Shown: positions 1 through 13,444, numbered from the stretch's first letter. The stretch: DNA of 64,000 bases from Neostapfia colusana (GCA_030760725.1 JASWHV010000003.1:59286517-59350516), one strand, 5' to 3'. The notes: generated from the sequence alone by a model not told the origin. Numbers and translations are program-made.

Positions 1-1993
1 GCCGCACACGAGAACGGACCTTAATCGACTCAGACATAGACTAGGTTCACAGGACTACGTCCTTGAGCCTTCCATCCACTGCTCGGTCTCCATTCCCAAC
101 TATGAGGATCAATTCCCAACTCTTCCGATTGATCCCCCCTAATCCCGGTTCACGAGTAGGAAACTGCCCACTCGAGTTTTGATTCTTCTAATCCACTTTT
201 GTTAACTTGAGATCAGCAGTTATAATCAATTGATAACCTATTCTACATTATACTCCAGGGTTTTCTAGTTCATGCATTTGGAGTTTCATACCATCTAGAC
301 TTAATGTGATAAATAAAATGCTAGACAATATGAAGTGAATACACATAAAAACTTGTAAGTTTTGATGCAAACCGGGGCTTGCCTTTGTTTTGCAGGGGAT
401 TTATATATATGAGGTTCAGTTAGTGAAGACCACGTGGCTCGATCAATTGCTTTCCTCCTTCCTTGATCTCCACTCCAATGACTTCAAATTCTTCACGTAG
501 ATGCTACATGTAATGAATATGCATATGTATTTAATTGTAAGGATTTTCCCTAACAATTCTAATGACATGTTTAAAACTGGAACTCTGTTTAAGAATTTAA
601 AATGACACTGGTGCTAGTGGTTTGGGTTTGGGTCTAAGCAACATTATTAAGGGCTAAATGTTTCCCCCCTCTTCTATGTTGATCACCTTAAAAGGTTAAA
701 CAGAACAGGGGTGGTCCAGAGCTCCAATGGAGCTGAAAATTTTCATGTCAGTTCCTTGTTCCAAGAAAGTCCTCTGGACCAAAAATTAGCACTTTTCCTT
801 TTGTGGTTTGTTCAGAACAATTCTCTAAGCAATTAAGCAAAAAGGCATAAATTCTGAAGTAACTCACATGTTCATGCCAAACTTAGTGAACTATAATTTC
901 AATTATAGTTCATAGGACCTGCATGAATTTTTCTAGGCTTTTTTGAGCTAAGAATTTCCCAGAACTGAATTTTTGAGTTTTGGAAATTCTCTGGAATTGT
1001 TTCTGTATTCATTTGAACACAGAAACTAGAAATCAGAATTATCACCACTAAATCAACTCCAATTGAGCTGAAACTTTTACAGGAGTTCACTAACATCCTA
1101 AAGAATATTCTGGCAAAATTTGAGGATTTTTGGATAAAATAAACTCTATCTAAAATTCTTTTTTTGAAAAGCTTTAAATAATTTTCCAGAATTAAATAAT
1201 GAGTTTCATACAAATTGGGTTGCATATTTGGATATAGTTTTGCAACTTGAATCCAACCCAATTTGAATCACTAAATTAGAAGCTTCCTAGCAAAAGTTAT
1301 AAGGTTCTAAAATTTGGGGAAATTCTGGAATTCAATTTAATCAGTAAAAGTTCAAATCTCTGACAGCGGGTCCGGCTACCACGTGTTAACTCCTCGGTTA
1401 AACCACACGGGGTCACAGGACTATTTACCGCACTGTCACAGATGATCCCGTGCAATAGAAAATCCCACACCCGGTTTTCCTTCCACTGACAGCGGGCCCG
1501 GGGTACCCGTCTTCAACCTCCGGACTCCCGCGCCCGCGTGCCGCCGGGCTCGCCGGAGTTGCGCTGAACTTCGACGTCCAGCCATCTCCCGAGTTCTCTC
1601 TCGCTGCTAGGGCCTAAAATCGTGCACTGAACATGATGGAGAACCTTTCTCAGACCGGCGGTGGCTCTAACATAGTCGGCGACGGTGCGGCGGCTCGGTA
1701 CACCATCGACGACGTCGGCCGGCTAACCTAGCCCGCCAAAACTTCGGTGGAAGGACCCACAGCACCGGTGGATGCTAAGGAAGATCGACCTGATGGAGAA
1801 ACAGCCCGGAGATGGCTCTAACCTAGCTTTCACCGTGAGCCCAATTCTCCCCCCCATAGCCGCCATTGGAAAAGTTGAAAATACACTGTGCACAGTGGTT
1901 TTCATGCGTCGGTTACTAAAAGGCAACTGACCGCCGGCTAGTTCAGCTTGTGTGTGCAAGATTTGATAAGCTACGGAGTATTAGAGAGTTAAA
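1..1993 (-). repeat. Element X 3' LTR, first piece
   Basis: Bases 1-1340 align almost colinearly with 21644-22983 in the other X LTR. Bases 1341-1993 are a GC-rich stretch similar to 23960-24600 in the related Y LTR, which probably holds U3/promoter and leader sequence. At about 1994 the sequence switches abruptly into family 1 LTR, the truncated edge of A1. No credible gene is present; small ORFs here are chance. Confidence 0.75.
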
Positions 1994-4205
1994 CATGGCT
2001 AAGCATATGCATAATAATAAATGATATGATAAAATGAATCCCAACCCAAGCTACAAGGAAACAAGATAATGCAATTCTAGTGACATATCCTAGCATGGGT
2101 TTCATATTTTCAATTGACAATGCAAATAATTCTATCTACACATCCTAGTATAGGATCAAAGTGGTCAAGGACACTTGCCTTCTTCCTGCTGCTCTTGGAA
2201 TGGGTAGTCCTGATCTTGGAAAGGAAGAACTTGCTCTGGAGCAGGATCTACTCATACCATCACACATAGCAAAAGAAAACAACAATCCATAAGACATAGT
2301 TCACACTTCCACTTCATACAAACCACACATTTACACTTATGAAAGCTATTCACATTTCTATGTGTTATGGTTACTCTATGTGTGTTGATTTTGACTTACA
2401 TGCACTTTTAAACATGTGCATATGGTTTCTACCTTTGTATTCATATTTATGTTTGCCTACTATATATGAGTTTCCAAATTTAAATAAAATTCCTTATATT
2501 CAATTGATACACCTTTTAGCTACCAAGTGTGCTTGGAAGGCATTTTCCTACTCCAAATATGTCTTCAGACCTTCTACCAACCCTAACTAAATTCTTTGGA
2601 TTTTGGAAACTTCATTTATCGATTTATAGTTATGCATACCTATTTTGTTATATTTTCAGATTTATTTCCTATGCCTAAATGTGAACTTTATTATGAAAAT
2701 AGTAAGATACCTCATCTAAACAGAATAGGTTTTGGGTCTAAAATATTAAATAATATATTTTTGAACTTCTCCTCTGATGTAAACTATTTTACATTTATTT
2801 TACTAATTTTCAGAATTATTCTCTACTTAAAAATGTGTCCCTATAACTAATAAATGTGAATAATTAATTAGACAGATTCATTTCAGCCAAAAATCTATTT
2901 TTATCTCACTCCAAAGTTTTCCATGTACTAGGAAAGTTTTTTTATTTGAATTGACAATATGTTTGTCCCATCATTAAATTTTAAATACTAACCACATATT
3001 CAAATTCCTAAATTTAATATCAAATAGGGTTAAAAAGGTAAACTCACCCCACTACAGGGTCTATTATATTATTTTAAGAATTTCCAGGGGGCTAACTACA
3101 CATAACAGAGGGGTTTTCCTAATTTTTATTAAGTCCAGGGGCTAAAACTGAATTTTAAATGAATTTACATGATTTTCTAAAGCTCCAGGGGCTAGATCAG
3201 AAGTTTCCGGGGCTAGCTCTTATTTTCCGAGAACCCCAGGGGGTAGCATGTAAGAATCCCGACCTTTATAATGCGGGGCTGACGTGGACTGTCCGATTTA
3301 AAACAGACGGCTGAGATTATAACGTCGAACCGGTACGTGGGGATTTAAATTCTACCGTGCGATTTAAAATAGACTGCGCACAAGCGGCCACGTCGCTCTG
3401 ATCGAGCGCGGGCGGCGCTGCCCGGCGGCGCACGGCGGCAGGAGGTGGCGATCTCGCCGGAGAGTTTCGGATCTTCGTCAATTCTTTCTAGAACTGTGAT
3501 TTTATGGCATAGATCGGTAGAGGGGAGGTCGGGGATCTCACCTCGGGGGTTTTCTTGAGCTCGGAGGTCCTGGAAGGCGGTCGGCGACGAGGTCCGAGGT
3601 GAATTCACGGCGAGGCTCGTCGGCGCTGTGTTTGAGCCGCAAACCACCGAGTTTTCTGCACCTGCGCGGTTCCCCGGAGGCGGTGGATCAAGACCAGCAA
3701 GTTAGATCAGAATTCCCGAGCGAAGATCGAGCAGAATTTGCCGGAGAAACCCGGGTTCTCACCGGAGAGAAAAATGGCGGATCGTGGGGGAAAAACGGGA
3801 CGATGCCGGGGTTTTTATCGACGGGGGAGGGCGGCGGGTTTGTTTAGATCGAGCTGGAGTCTTCTGGGACCGGGAGTCGGGCGGAAATCCGGTCGGTTAA
3901 GATTGCGCGCGCGCGGGGAACAGTCCGGGGTCGGCGCGATCGGGAGGTCGGGGATGACAGGTGGGCCCCGCCTGTCTGTGAGAGGGAAACAGGCGCGTGG
4001 CTGCGGGCTGGCGCGGGGGTTGGGTGGGCCGGCTGGTGGGTTTCGGCCCACTGGCCGGGAAGGTTTGTTTTTTCTTTTTCTTTTTCTTTTTCATTTCTGT
4101 TTTGAGTTTAATTTGAATTCCAGTTTGAATTTGAATTTTTGCAACACATGCAATACGTCCAAAAATTTTTAAATTCCCCTCTTAACAGGATTTTGGGGTG
4201 TTACT
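1994..4205 (-). repeat. A1 3' LTR, truncated
   Basis: This 2.2 kb aligns at about 98% by eye with 11238-13444 of the same element's 5' LTR. The first 1.2 kb expected in plus orientation is missing. The terminal dinucleotide next to the PPT has changed: on the minus strand it begins AG rather than TG (position 4205). The TATA-like motif intact in the 5' LTR is altered here (TATAAAAA reads GATAAAAA near 3811-3820). Plus-strand ORFs around 2339-2850 recur at 11583-12106 only because the LTR is duplicated. Confidence 0.88.
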
Positions 4206-4224
4206 GCTCTACCCCCCTTAAAAG
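4206..4224 (-). other. A1 polypurine tract
   Basis: On the minus strand this reads as a purine run with a block of six G followed by TAGAGC, directly next to the LTR terminus. The same tract occurs at 35219-35236 in D and 61642-61660 in A2. It primes plus-strand DNA synthesis during reverse transcription. Confidence 0.85.
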
Positions 4225-4250
4225 AAATCTCGTCCTCGAGATTGGTGGTT

Positions 4251-7200
4251 CTAAGAAAACAATTCCGGAAATTGTGCCTTAAGCTCATCTTCTCGCTCCC
4301 AGGTGGCTTCCTCTTCTGAGTGATGCTTCCACTTTACCTTGCACATCCGGATTCTTTTATTTCTTGTGAGGCGTTCCATTGTCTCCAAAATCTTGAATGG
4401 TTGCTCGGCATAAGACAGATCCTCAGCTACGTCAACCTCATTAATGGGTAACACCTCTTCAGGCGTTCTAAGACATTTCTTGAGCTGTGACACATGGAAT
4501 ACATCGTGCACATCCAATAGGCGAGCCGGTAATTCTAGTTGATACGCCATTTCGCCTTTCCTCTCCAGAACTTGAAAGGGTCTGATGTATCGAGGCGACA
4601 ACTTCCCTTTCACCTTGAACCGACGAAGTCCTCGGATAGGGGACACCTTGAGATAGACATAGTCACCCACGTTGAAAACGAGCTCTCTTCTCCGTACATC
4701 GGCATAGCTCTTTTGTCGTGTCTGTGCTATCCTCAAGTTGTTGCGAATTTCCCTCACTTTCGCCTCGGCTTCATGTAGTACTTCGGGACCAAACACTTTA
4801 CTTTCCCCTGTTTGGTTCCAAAATAGGGAAGTTCTGCACTTCCTCCCATACAAAGCTTCGAACGGTGACATCTTCATACTAGCCTGATAGCTGTTGTTAT
4901 AGGAGAATTCCGCATACGGTAAGTTCTTGTCCCAACTTCGATTGTTTTTGAGTGCACAAGCCCTCAGCATATCCTCAAGAATCTGAATGGTTCTTTCCGT
5001 CTGCCCATCAGTTTGGGGATGATAGGCAGAACTAAAGTTCAGATGGGTTCCCATGGTTTCGTGCAACTTCTGCCAGAACCTCGAGGTGAACTGTGTCCCT
5101 CGATCCGACACTATCTTCTTCGGCACTCCATGGTAACACACGATCCTTGACATGTACAACTCCGCCAATTTGGATCCGCTGTAGCTTTCCTTCACGAGGA
5201 TGAAGTGAGCTACCTTGGTTAGCCTGTCGATGATGACCCATATTGAATCATATCCTGATTGGGTACTAGGCAATCCCACTACAAAATCCATGCCGATTTC
5301 TTCCCATTTCCATTCAGGCACTTTGAGTGGTTGCACTAATCCCGCGGGTCATTGATGTTCTGCTTTCACCAACTGGCATGTGTCACACAGGGCAACATGT
5401 TCTGTACATCTCGCTTCATGCCATACCACCAATACCTGCTCTTGAGGTCCTGGTACATCTTCGTACTCCCAGGATGAATGGAATAGTCAGAATCGTGAGC
5501 CTCCTTCAAAATCAATTCGCGGATCTTCTTTACTTCTGGCACACAACTTCTTTTCCCGTGCCACACCGTTCCTTGTTCATCCTCTCTGAACCCAGAGACT
5601 TTATTTTCCTTGATGAGTTGCTTGATTTCTTGTATCTTCTCGTCATCCTTTTGACCCTCGCGTATTTCTCGCTCTAGTGTGGAGTCCACTTCCATGGCGA
5701 TGGCTTCACCACTATTCACAAGGCATAGATTGAGCCTTATAACCTCATCCTTCAATTTTGCAGGCATGTCCTTCAAGCTCAACTTATTGATCTGCACTTT
5801 CCGACTTAAAGCATCTGCCATGACGTTTGCTTTCCCAGGATGATAGTTGATGCCCACATCAATGTCATTGATTAGCTCTAACCATCTCCTTTGTCTGAGG
5901 TTGAGATCTGGTTGTGTGAAAATATACTTTAAACTCTTATGATCCGTATATATCTCTGTCCTCTTCCCCATCAAGTAATGCCGCCAAATTTTCAACGCGT
6001 GTACCACTGCAGCTAGTTCTAGGTCATGCGTAGGATAGTTCTTCTCGTGCTTTCGGAGCTGCCGGGATGCATAAGCCACGACATGCCCTTATTGCATGAG
6101 AACACATCCCAACCCGTTTCCAGAGGCATCGCAGTACACCGTAAAGTTCTTCTGCATATCTGGCATAACGAGCACTGGGGCTGTTGTCAATCTTTCCTTT
6201 AACTCCTGAAAACTCGTCTTGCACTGCGGCGTCCATGTGAATGTGATTCCCTTCTCCAATAGTTTGGTGAGGGGTCTTGAGATCTTAGAGAATCCCTCAA
6301 TAAATCGTCGATAGTATCCAGCCAATCCAAAGAAGCTTCGAACTTCCCCGACATTTTCAGGTGTCTTCCACTTCTGTATATCCTCGATTTTGGCGGGATC
6401 CATGGAGATTCCTCCCTCCGAGATTATATGTCCTAAGAAGGGAACCCTCTTCAGCCAAAACTCACACTTGCTCAACTTGGCATATAGTTGGTGTTCTCTC
6501 AGCCTCTGCAACACCAACCTTAGATGTTTCTCATGTTCTTATTCATCTTTGGAGAAGACGAGAATGTCATCTATGAAAACCACCACAAATTTGTCCAGAT
6601 ATTCCATGAATACCTTGTTCATGAGATACATGAAGTATGCCGGGGCATTAGTTAGCCCGAAAGGCATGACAGTGTATTCATACAGTCCGTACCGAGATAC
6701 GAAAGCTGTCTTGGGAATATCAGATTGCCTTATCTTAAGTTGGTGGTATCCCGACCTGAGATCAATTTTCGAGAACACACAAGCTCCCCTCAACTGATCA
6801 AACAAGTCTTCAATGCGGGGTAATGGATACTTGTTCTTGATGGTCACCTCATTCAAGGCACGGTAGTCTACGCATAACCTTTGTGTTCCGTCCTTCTTGG
6901 GCACAAATATCACTGGAGCTCCCCATGGTGAGGAACTAGGACGAATATACCCCTTCTCCGTCAATTCTCTCAAATGATCCTTGAGTTCTCCCAGCTGCTT
7001 GGAGTCCATCCGATAAGGTCTCTTGTATATCGGAGCTGTTCCAGGCACTAGCTCAATCGCGAACTCCACTTCACGATCGGGAGGCATACCTGGCAACTCC
7101 TCCGGAAAAACATATGGATATTCCCTGGTAATCCTGATCTATTCCACTTTCACCTCAACTTGATTTAATTTAACGTCCCTCCTAGGCTCTTGTATTGTTA

Positions 7201-8719
7201 TAAACTTTACTTTTGTGCCACTAGGGTGCGTTAGTTCCACCGTTCTGGTCGAACAATGGATGATTCCCTTATGTTTAGTCAACCAATCCATACCCAAAAT
7301 AATATCTATCCCTTGTGAATCTATCACTATGAGGTTAGCAGTAAATACTACCCCATTAATGTCTAGGTTCACCTTAGGACACACTTGTCTTGTCCTTATT
7401 TCCCCACCTGGAGAGTTTACTGCTAGCATATGGTTCATTTGTGTTGTTGCTAGATCATGCTTCTTAACAAACCCTTGGGCAATGAACGAGTGGGTAGCAC
7501 CAGAATCAAACAACAGGGTTGCAATGTGTAAATTGGCAGGAAACTTACCAACTACCACGTCAGGTGCCTCTTGTGCTTCCTCCATGGTGACGTGGTTCAC
7601 CCGTCCTCTCATTACATTCTGCTGTTGTGGCTGCGTGGGCTTCTTCTTTGGGCACTTATGGGCGTAGTGCCCCACTTCACCACAGTTAAAACATTGCACC
7701 CCAACCTTAGGTGCCTGGCCTTTGTTGTCTTGGGGTTGGTTTGGAGGTCCTTATACTGCTGGTCGAGGTGGATATGCGGGGCGAGGCTGCTGTACAAACT
7801 GACGTTGTGGCTGTGCTGGTGCTGCCGGAGGCCTGTAGTTCGGGTTGTACCCTCTTGGTGCTGAGTAGGGTACCGCAGCACGGCTCGTCTGCCCTGCGGG
7901 TTGCTGCATCAGACGTGAGCGGGTGTTGCTCCCTGAGGCTTGGTGTGACCACCCGGCCTTCCTCTTGTTTTCATTTTCCAATGCCTTCAGCTTCCTTTCT
8001 ACCACAAATGCTCTGTCCACCATCTTTTGGAAGCTTTCGTACTCGTTGGAGGACATTGCACACTGCATTTCTGCGGTAAGTCCTTCCACGAAACAGTCCT
8101 GTTTCTGCTCATCAGTCTCTATGTCCTGTGGGGCATAACGGGAAAGTTGAGTAAATTTAGTGAGGTATTCCCTCACAGTCATGTTTCCTTGCTGCAGCCC
8201 CAAGAACTCCTTCCTCTTGTTTTTGAGTTCACCCCTTGGTATGTAATGGTTGCGGAAGCTACGCTTGAACTCTTCCCAAGTGATGTTCTCAGGGTCATGA
8301 TGGGTGGCCACGTAGGCGGTCAACCAATCAGCAGCAGGCCCATGCAATTGATGAGAGTCAAACAGCACCCTCTCATACCCTTGGCACTGTATGATCCTCA
8401 TCTTGCTGTCAATGGTCTTTAGCCAATCATCTGCCTCCAGAGGTTCAGCAGCACTTGCAAACTTTGGAGGTTGAGTTCCTAGAAACTCACTCAACCTTGG
8501 TTGGCGTGGTGCAGCTTGTGGAGGTGGAACTTGAGGCAAGTTGGCCACCACTTGAGTCAAGTTCTGGATGAGCTGATTTTGATTCTCAAGCATTTGGTGA
8601 AGGGGATCAACTCCTTCACGGCGTCCACCCCTGTCTTGGCCTCCAGAAATATGAGGGTTGCAGGCCTCATCGTTGTTGTTGGCAGGGTTGGCAGCACGAC
8701 CTTTTCCTCTTTCGGCCAT
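4251..8719 (-). pseudogene. A1 gag-pol polyprotein, broken
   Basis: This is the same protein as the D polyprotein (30722-35191), with Gag, CCHC knuckle, aspartic protease, reverse transcriptase, RNase H, integrase and C-terminal chromodomain in one frame. Gag begins at 8719. Visible motifs are the CCHC knuckle (CFNCGEVGHYAHKC, near 7690), protease DSGATHSF (near 7500), RT IDDIL (near 6570), RNase H DASGNGLG and the integrase zinc region and DDE core (5500-4900). The chromodomain ends at the stop at 4251. Breaks against D are in-frame stops at 7751-7753, 7139-7141, 6539-6541, 6089-6091 and 5349-5351, and a one-base deletion near 5390-5400. No functional enzyme is expected. Confidence 0.92.
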
Positions 8720-9032
8720 CTAGCATGATCAACCAAATGTTAATTTAAAGCATTACATATTATATTACTACTTTCACTTGTTTGTACTTTGAAGTGTTGA
8801 GGCTTTGTTATACTTTTCTTAGGGTTCATGTCTCACACAAAAATAAATGAACTATTATTTCATGTGGGTTTACACACCAAAACAAAACAATCTGAAGATG
8901 AGGCTGCGGACAATTGCTCATGGCTTCCACAACTCACGTCACACACCAAGCATTAACACACCATTAACCAAGATAACGACTCGACTACTCGACATCCTGC
9001 TAAAGTAAGGGAAGGACTCTACACTACTCGTA
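8720..9032 (-). other. A1 spacer between orf0 and gag
   Basis: This is 313 bp of untranslated sequence between the end of the upstream ORF and the gag start, matching 30420-30721 of D. No conserved reading frame or other feature is visible. Confidence 0.6.
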
Positions 9033-9803
9033 TCACTGAGCTGGCTCCTCGGGATCTTCCTCATTATTGCGGCTGCCTTCTGACTCCGCTTTGGGTGGAG
9101 AAGCTGCTGGTGGAGAAGTGCGACGACGCCTGATCGCCCGGCGATCTGGGGAGTCAGGAGTCCATGTGTCATTCACGATGACACACAGTTCATTCCCATC
9201 TCCTCTCTCTCTCGCCCTCAAGCAGGCTCGAAGCAACGCCTCGGTTTCCTTCAGGGTGTCACGAACATCCTGAAGCTCCTATTGACACTCCTGCAGTCGA
9301 GTGCTAAGCATAGCAGCATCCTCCAAGCACAGGTCCATGTGCTCATGGGAAGTCCCCTGCTGCACTGGTGGGTACTTGTACTCCGTTGTACCACTCTCGC
9401 GCTGGAGGACATACATGTACTCAGTCCTGTCCAGGTGTCGACGATAGATGTGACTCTGGCAGGTGATGGCCTCCCAGGTGACATCCTTCTCCGCATCGAC
9501 CTGTGTCGCTCGACAAGCTGGAGAGCGTTGGATCTTGAGCAGCTGATTTTCGTGGATAATCCTCAGTTCTGAACTCCATTCCTCCCTCTTCTCACTGATG
9601 GTCCTGGTGGAGCTATAGTGTATGATTAGCTTGCCCGTATTGCCGGCGGCTTGGAGCATACGTCGAAGACGGCACAACAAGCCTCCTACTGCTAATCCGT
9701 AGGAAAGGTACGTCACCGGACGGCTCTCCTCTCTTTGGGCAAGGGCAACTACGGGAACTCTCCCTCCTGTGGACTTGCGAGCGGTGCGAATCATGCGAAC
9801 CAT
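9033..9803 (-). pseudogene. A1 orf0-like gene upstream of gag, one internal stop
   Basis: This is the counterpart of the 259-aa D ORF at 29640-30419. It starts with MVRMIRTA at 9803 and stays in one frame to 9033. A premature TAG at 9279-9281 falls in the middle of the predicted coiled coil (after LQECQ). The downstream part (RACLRARERGDGNE and RRAIRRRRTSPP) is still readable. The function is unknown. As I recall, the rice elements RIRE3 and RIRE8 were described with an extra ORF before gag, so this may be the same class of gene. Confidence 0.8.
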
Positions 9804-10003
9804 CTAAAACAAAAAGCATTTAAACTTAGGTTAGATAAACTTTTAAACAAAAATCCTATTTTGAATGAAAGTTGGGGTAAGATGAAGAAAGTGACTCATT
9901 AAATAACATTTTTCAACACACACCTTGTAAAATAGTTTTTAAGAAAATAGGGCCCTTAAATACGTCCATTTCTATCTAGGTCCACGTTCCTACGGGCAAC
10001 CTT

Positions 10004-10016
10004 GGCTCTGATACCA
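10004..10016 (-). other. A1 primer binding site (tRNA-iMet)
   Basis: The minus strand reads TGGTATCAGAGCC, complementary to the 3' end of initiator tRNA-Met. It lies four bases inside the 5' LTR edge, where minus-strand DNA synthesis starts. Confidence 0.93.
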
Positions 10017-10020
10017 CTTC

Positions 10021-13000
10021 TGTCACACCCGGTTTTTCCGAAGAACAACCGAGTGAATATCACATGTATGCCAGGATTTTTTCTCATACATGTGATGACA
10101 AATAGTGAAGCATCATTTATTACAAGCCAGGTGTCGAATATAAATAAGTCTTACATAGCATATGTCTCGATGGACGATAATAGGTTCATAACAAGTAAAT
10201 AAAATAGCAGCGGAATAATTATTCTCGTGGGCTCCGTCACAGGCGTTGCCCGGGGGACTCCATGAACCTAGAAACCTTCTTCGGGTCCAAAGTCTTGAGC
10301 ATTAAACACCACATCATTCTCTTGACCTGAGCAGCAATATAAACCAACAAATATGCAAGTTTGAGTACCATTGGTACTCAGCAAGTGTGGGAAAGTTATG
10401 TCATGCATGGCTAAAGCAAGGAGAGATTGAACTCAGGGTTAAAGCACTACGCAATTAATACCTATCACCTTAGTTTATTAAGCACCTACATTACTACACA
10501 GGTGAAATGGTCCCAATTTCCCATCCCATCATCATAATCAAATAACCATAACATCATTTCCAATGTTAAGCTCCCCGCTTAACACCCACAACTTCCAAAG
10601 CCATCATCCTCTAATCATGAATAAGTCCAAGCCGCTCTTGACCGTGAGCACGACTTTCATGACAGTTTTGACTCTACAGAGTTTGCACCACTGTACCCAC
10701 ATGTAGTGATTTCATCCTCCGTTGCCGGGTGGACTAAAAGAACCTCCATTATGCCAGTGGCCACGAACCACATTCACACTTCCCAGGTGTGTAGCCAGGA
10801 GATCACTACGAAGCCTTTACAAAGGGATTCCCGACGAGCATGGGCCCACTGAGGTTTCACCCCTAACAACATACAAGAGGCTCCAACCCCGCTGCAGTGG
10901 CCCCCTCTTGAGCCTTGCGGTTCATAAGGTAGTCCAGCTGACACCTATTCCCCGCACCATCCAACACACCCATACTACGCCGGGGATACACCTAATTAAT
11001 TGGCCAAACTGCCCCATCTCAGCATGTGGTTGGCATGGTAAAGCCAGGTTACATGCTCCATGAACCGGTCCTTGGGATCCAGGCAAGTACTAAACACAAA
11101 CCCGAGTCTCGTGCACCCAGCACCAACCAAATCATCCAACTTGCCTTGATCCCTACCTCTACATAACTCACAATATCTCATTCAAGAGTATGGTAAAATA
11201 AACTGATGATCTCATATCCCAAATATCCCATTCTAAGCATGGCTAAGCATATGCATAATAATAAATGATATGATAAAATAAATCCCAACCCAAGCTACAA
11301 GGAAATAAGGTAATGCAATTCTAGGGAAACATCCTAGCATGGGTTTCATATTTTCAATTGACAATGCAAATAATTCTATCTACACATCCTAGTATAGGAT
11401 CAAAGTGGTCAAGGACACTTGCCTTCTTCCTGCTGCTCTTGGAATGGGTAGTCCTGATCTTGGAAAGGAAGAACTTGCTCTGGAGCAGGATCTACTCATA
11501 CCATCACACATAGCAAAAGAAAACAACAATCCATAAGACATAGTTCACACTTCCACTTCATACAGACCACACATTTACACTTATGAAAGCTATTCACATT
11601 TCTATGTGTTATGGTTACTCTATGTGTGTTGATTTTGACTTACATGCACTTTTAAACATGTGCATATGGTTTCTACTTTTGTATTCATATTTATGTTTGC
11701 CTACTATATATGAGTTTCCAAATTTAAATAAAATTCCTTATATTCAATTGATACACCTTTTAGCTACCAAGTGTGCTTGGAAGGCCTTTTCCTACTCCAA
11801 ATATGTTTTCAGACCTTCTACCAACCCTAACTAAATTCTTTGGATTTTGGAAACTTCATTTATCGATTTATAGTTATGCATACCTATTTTGTTATATTTT
11901 CAGATTTATTTCCTATGCCTAAATGTGAACTTTATTATGAAAATAGTAAGACACCTCATCTAAACAGAATAGGTTTTGGGTCTAAAATATTAAATAATAT
12001 ATTTTTGAACTTTTCCTCTGATGTAAACTATTTTACATTTATTTTACTAATTTTCAGAATTATTCTCTACTTAAAATGTGTCCCTATAACTAATAAATGT
12101 GAATAATTAATTAGACAGATTTATTTCAGCCAAAAATCTATTTTTATCTCACTCCAAAGTTTTCCATGTACTAGGAATTTTTTTTATTTGAATTGACAAT
12201 ATGTTTGTCCCATCATTAAATTTTAAATACTAACCACATATTCAAATTCCTAAATTTAATATCAAATAGGGTTAAAAAGGTAAACTCACCTCACTACAGG
12301 GTCTATTATATTATTTTAAGAATTTCTAGGGGGCTAACTACACATAACAGAGGGGTTTTCCTAATTTTTATTAAGTCCAGGGTCTAAAACTGATTTTTAA
12401 ATGAATTTACATGATTTTCTAAAGTTGCAGGGGCTAGATCAGAAGTTTCCGAGACTAGCTCTTATTTTCCGAGAACCCCAGGGGGTAGCACGTAAGAATC
12501 CCGGCCTTTATAACACGGGGCTGACGTGAACCGTCCGATTTAAAACAGACGACTCAGATTATAACGTCGAACCGGTACGCGGGGATTTAAATTCTACCGT
12601 GCGATTTAAAATAGACGGCGCACAAGCGGCCACGTCGCTCTGATCGAGCGCGGGCGGCGCTGCCCGGCGGCGCACGGCGGCGGGAGGCGGCGATCTCGCT
12701 AGAGAGTTTCCGATCTTCGTCAATTCTTCCTAGAACTGTGATTTTATGGCATAGATCGGTAGAGGGGAGGTCGGGGATCTCACCTCAGGGGTTTTCTTGA
12801 GCTCGGAGGTCCTGGAAGGCAGTCGGCAACGAGGTCCGAGGTGAATTCACGGCGAGGCTCGTCGACGCTGTGTTTGAGCCGCAAACCACCGAGTTTCTGC
12901 ACCTGTGCGGTTCCCCGGAGGCGGTGGATCAAGACCAGTGAGTTAGATCAGAATTCCCGAGCGAAGATCGAGCAGAATTTGCCGGAGAAACCCGGGTTCT

Positions 13001-13444
13001 CACCGGATAGAAAAACGGCGGATCGTGGGGGAAAAACGGGACGATGCCGGGGTTTTTATAGACGGGGGAGGGCGGCGGGTTTGTTTAGATCAAGCTGGAG
13101 TCTTCTAGGACCGGGAGTCGGGCGGAAATCCGGTCGGTTAAGATCGCGCGCGCGGGGAACAGTCCAGGGTCGGCGCGATCGGGAGGTCGGGGATGACAGG
13201 TGGGCCCCGCCTGTCTGTGAGAGGGAAACAGGCGTGCGGCTGCGGGCTGGCGCGGGGGTTGGGTGGGCCGGCTGGTGGGTTTCGGCCCACTGGCCGGGAA
13301 GGTTTGTTTTTTCTTTTTCTTTTTCTTTTTCATTTCTGTTTTGAGTTTAATTTGAATTCCAGTTTGAATTTGAATTTTTGCAACACATGCAATACGTCCA
13401 AAAAATTTTTAATTCCCCTCTTAACAGGATTTTGGGGTGTTACA
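10021..13444 (-). repeat. A1 5' LTR, complete
   Basis: This 3424 bp LTR runs in plus orientation from TGTCACACCCGG to GGGTGTTACA, so on the minus strand it has TG...CA ends. It is close in length to the 3432 bp D LTRs and clearly homologous to them. It has a GC-rich promoter/leader part at 12500-13300 and an AT-rich distal part. Exon-like blocks matching those in D occur near 10240-10330 and 11425-11500. Confidence 0.93.
13053..13060 (-). promoter_or_regulatory. Putative TATA box of the A1 5' LTR
   Basis: On the minus strand a TATAAAAA motif sits between CCCCCGTC and CCCCGG in the GC-rich LTR segment. The same context carries the motif at 26397-26404 and 35644-35651 in D. Transcription would start about 30 bp downstream, giving an unusually long R-U5. 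Confidence 0.5.

Larger units (their letters stand above)
1994..13444 (-). mobile_element. Element A1: family 1 Tekay/Del-type chromovirus with truncated outer LTR
   Basis: Read on the minus strand: 5' LTR (13444-10021), PBS, extra ORF (orf0-like), gag-pol with chromodomain, PPT, 3' LTR (4205-1994). It is inserted in the 3' LTR of X, whose homologous sequence resumes at 13445. The 3' LTR lacks about 1.2 kb at its outer end (the equivalent of 10021-11240), so the left target-site duplication is gone; GGTTG (13445-13449) is the candidate right copy. The coding regions have several nonsense codons and at least one frameshift, so it cannot move by itself. Confidence 0.88.

Noticed and set aside
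2339..2850. Two 83-84 codon plus-strand ORFs, repeated at 11583-12106
   Set aside because: They are antisense to A1, in AT-rich LTR sequence, and recur only because the LTR is present twice. No domain or start context supports them.
4066..4092. Short regular repeats that might suggest an array
   Set aside because: They are a CTTTTT microsatellite in the LTR, with no spacers; not CRISPR-like.
3599..4172. Long ORFs in the GC-rich LTR part (also 12841-13344, 24740-25108 and 60926-61379)
   Set aside because: High GC removes stop codons in all frames. Frames are not preserved between LTR copies, and no domain is recognisable.
10004..10016. Possible tRNA genes at the tRNA-Met-like matches (also 20473, 29426, 44454 and 47179)
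   Set aside because: Only the 12-15 base primer-binding match is present, always next to an LTR; no cloverleaf.
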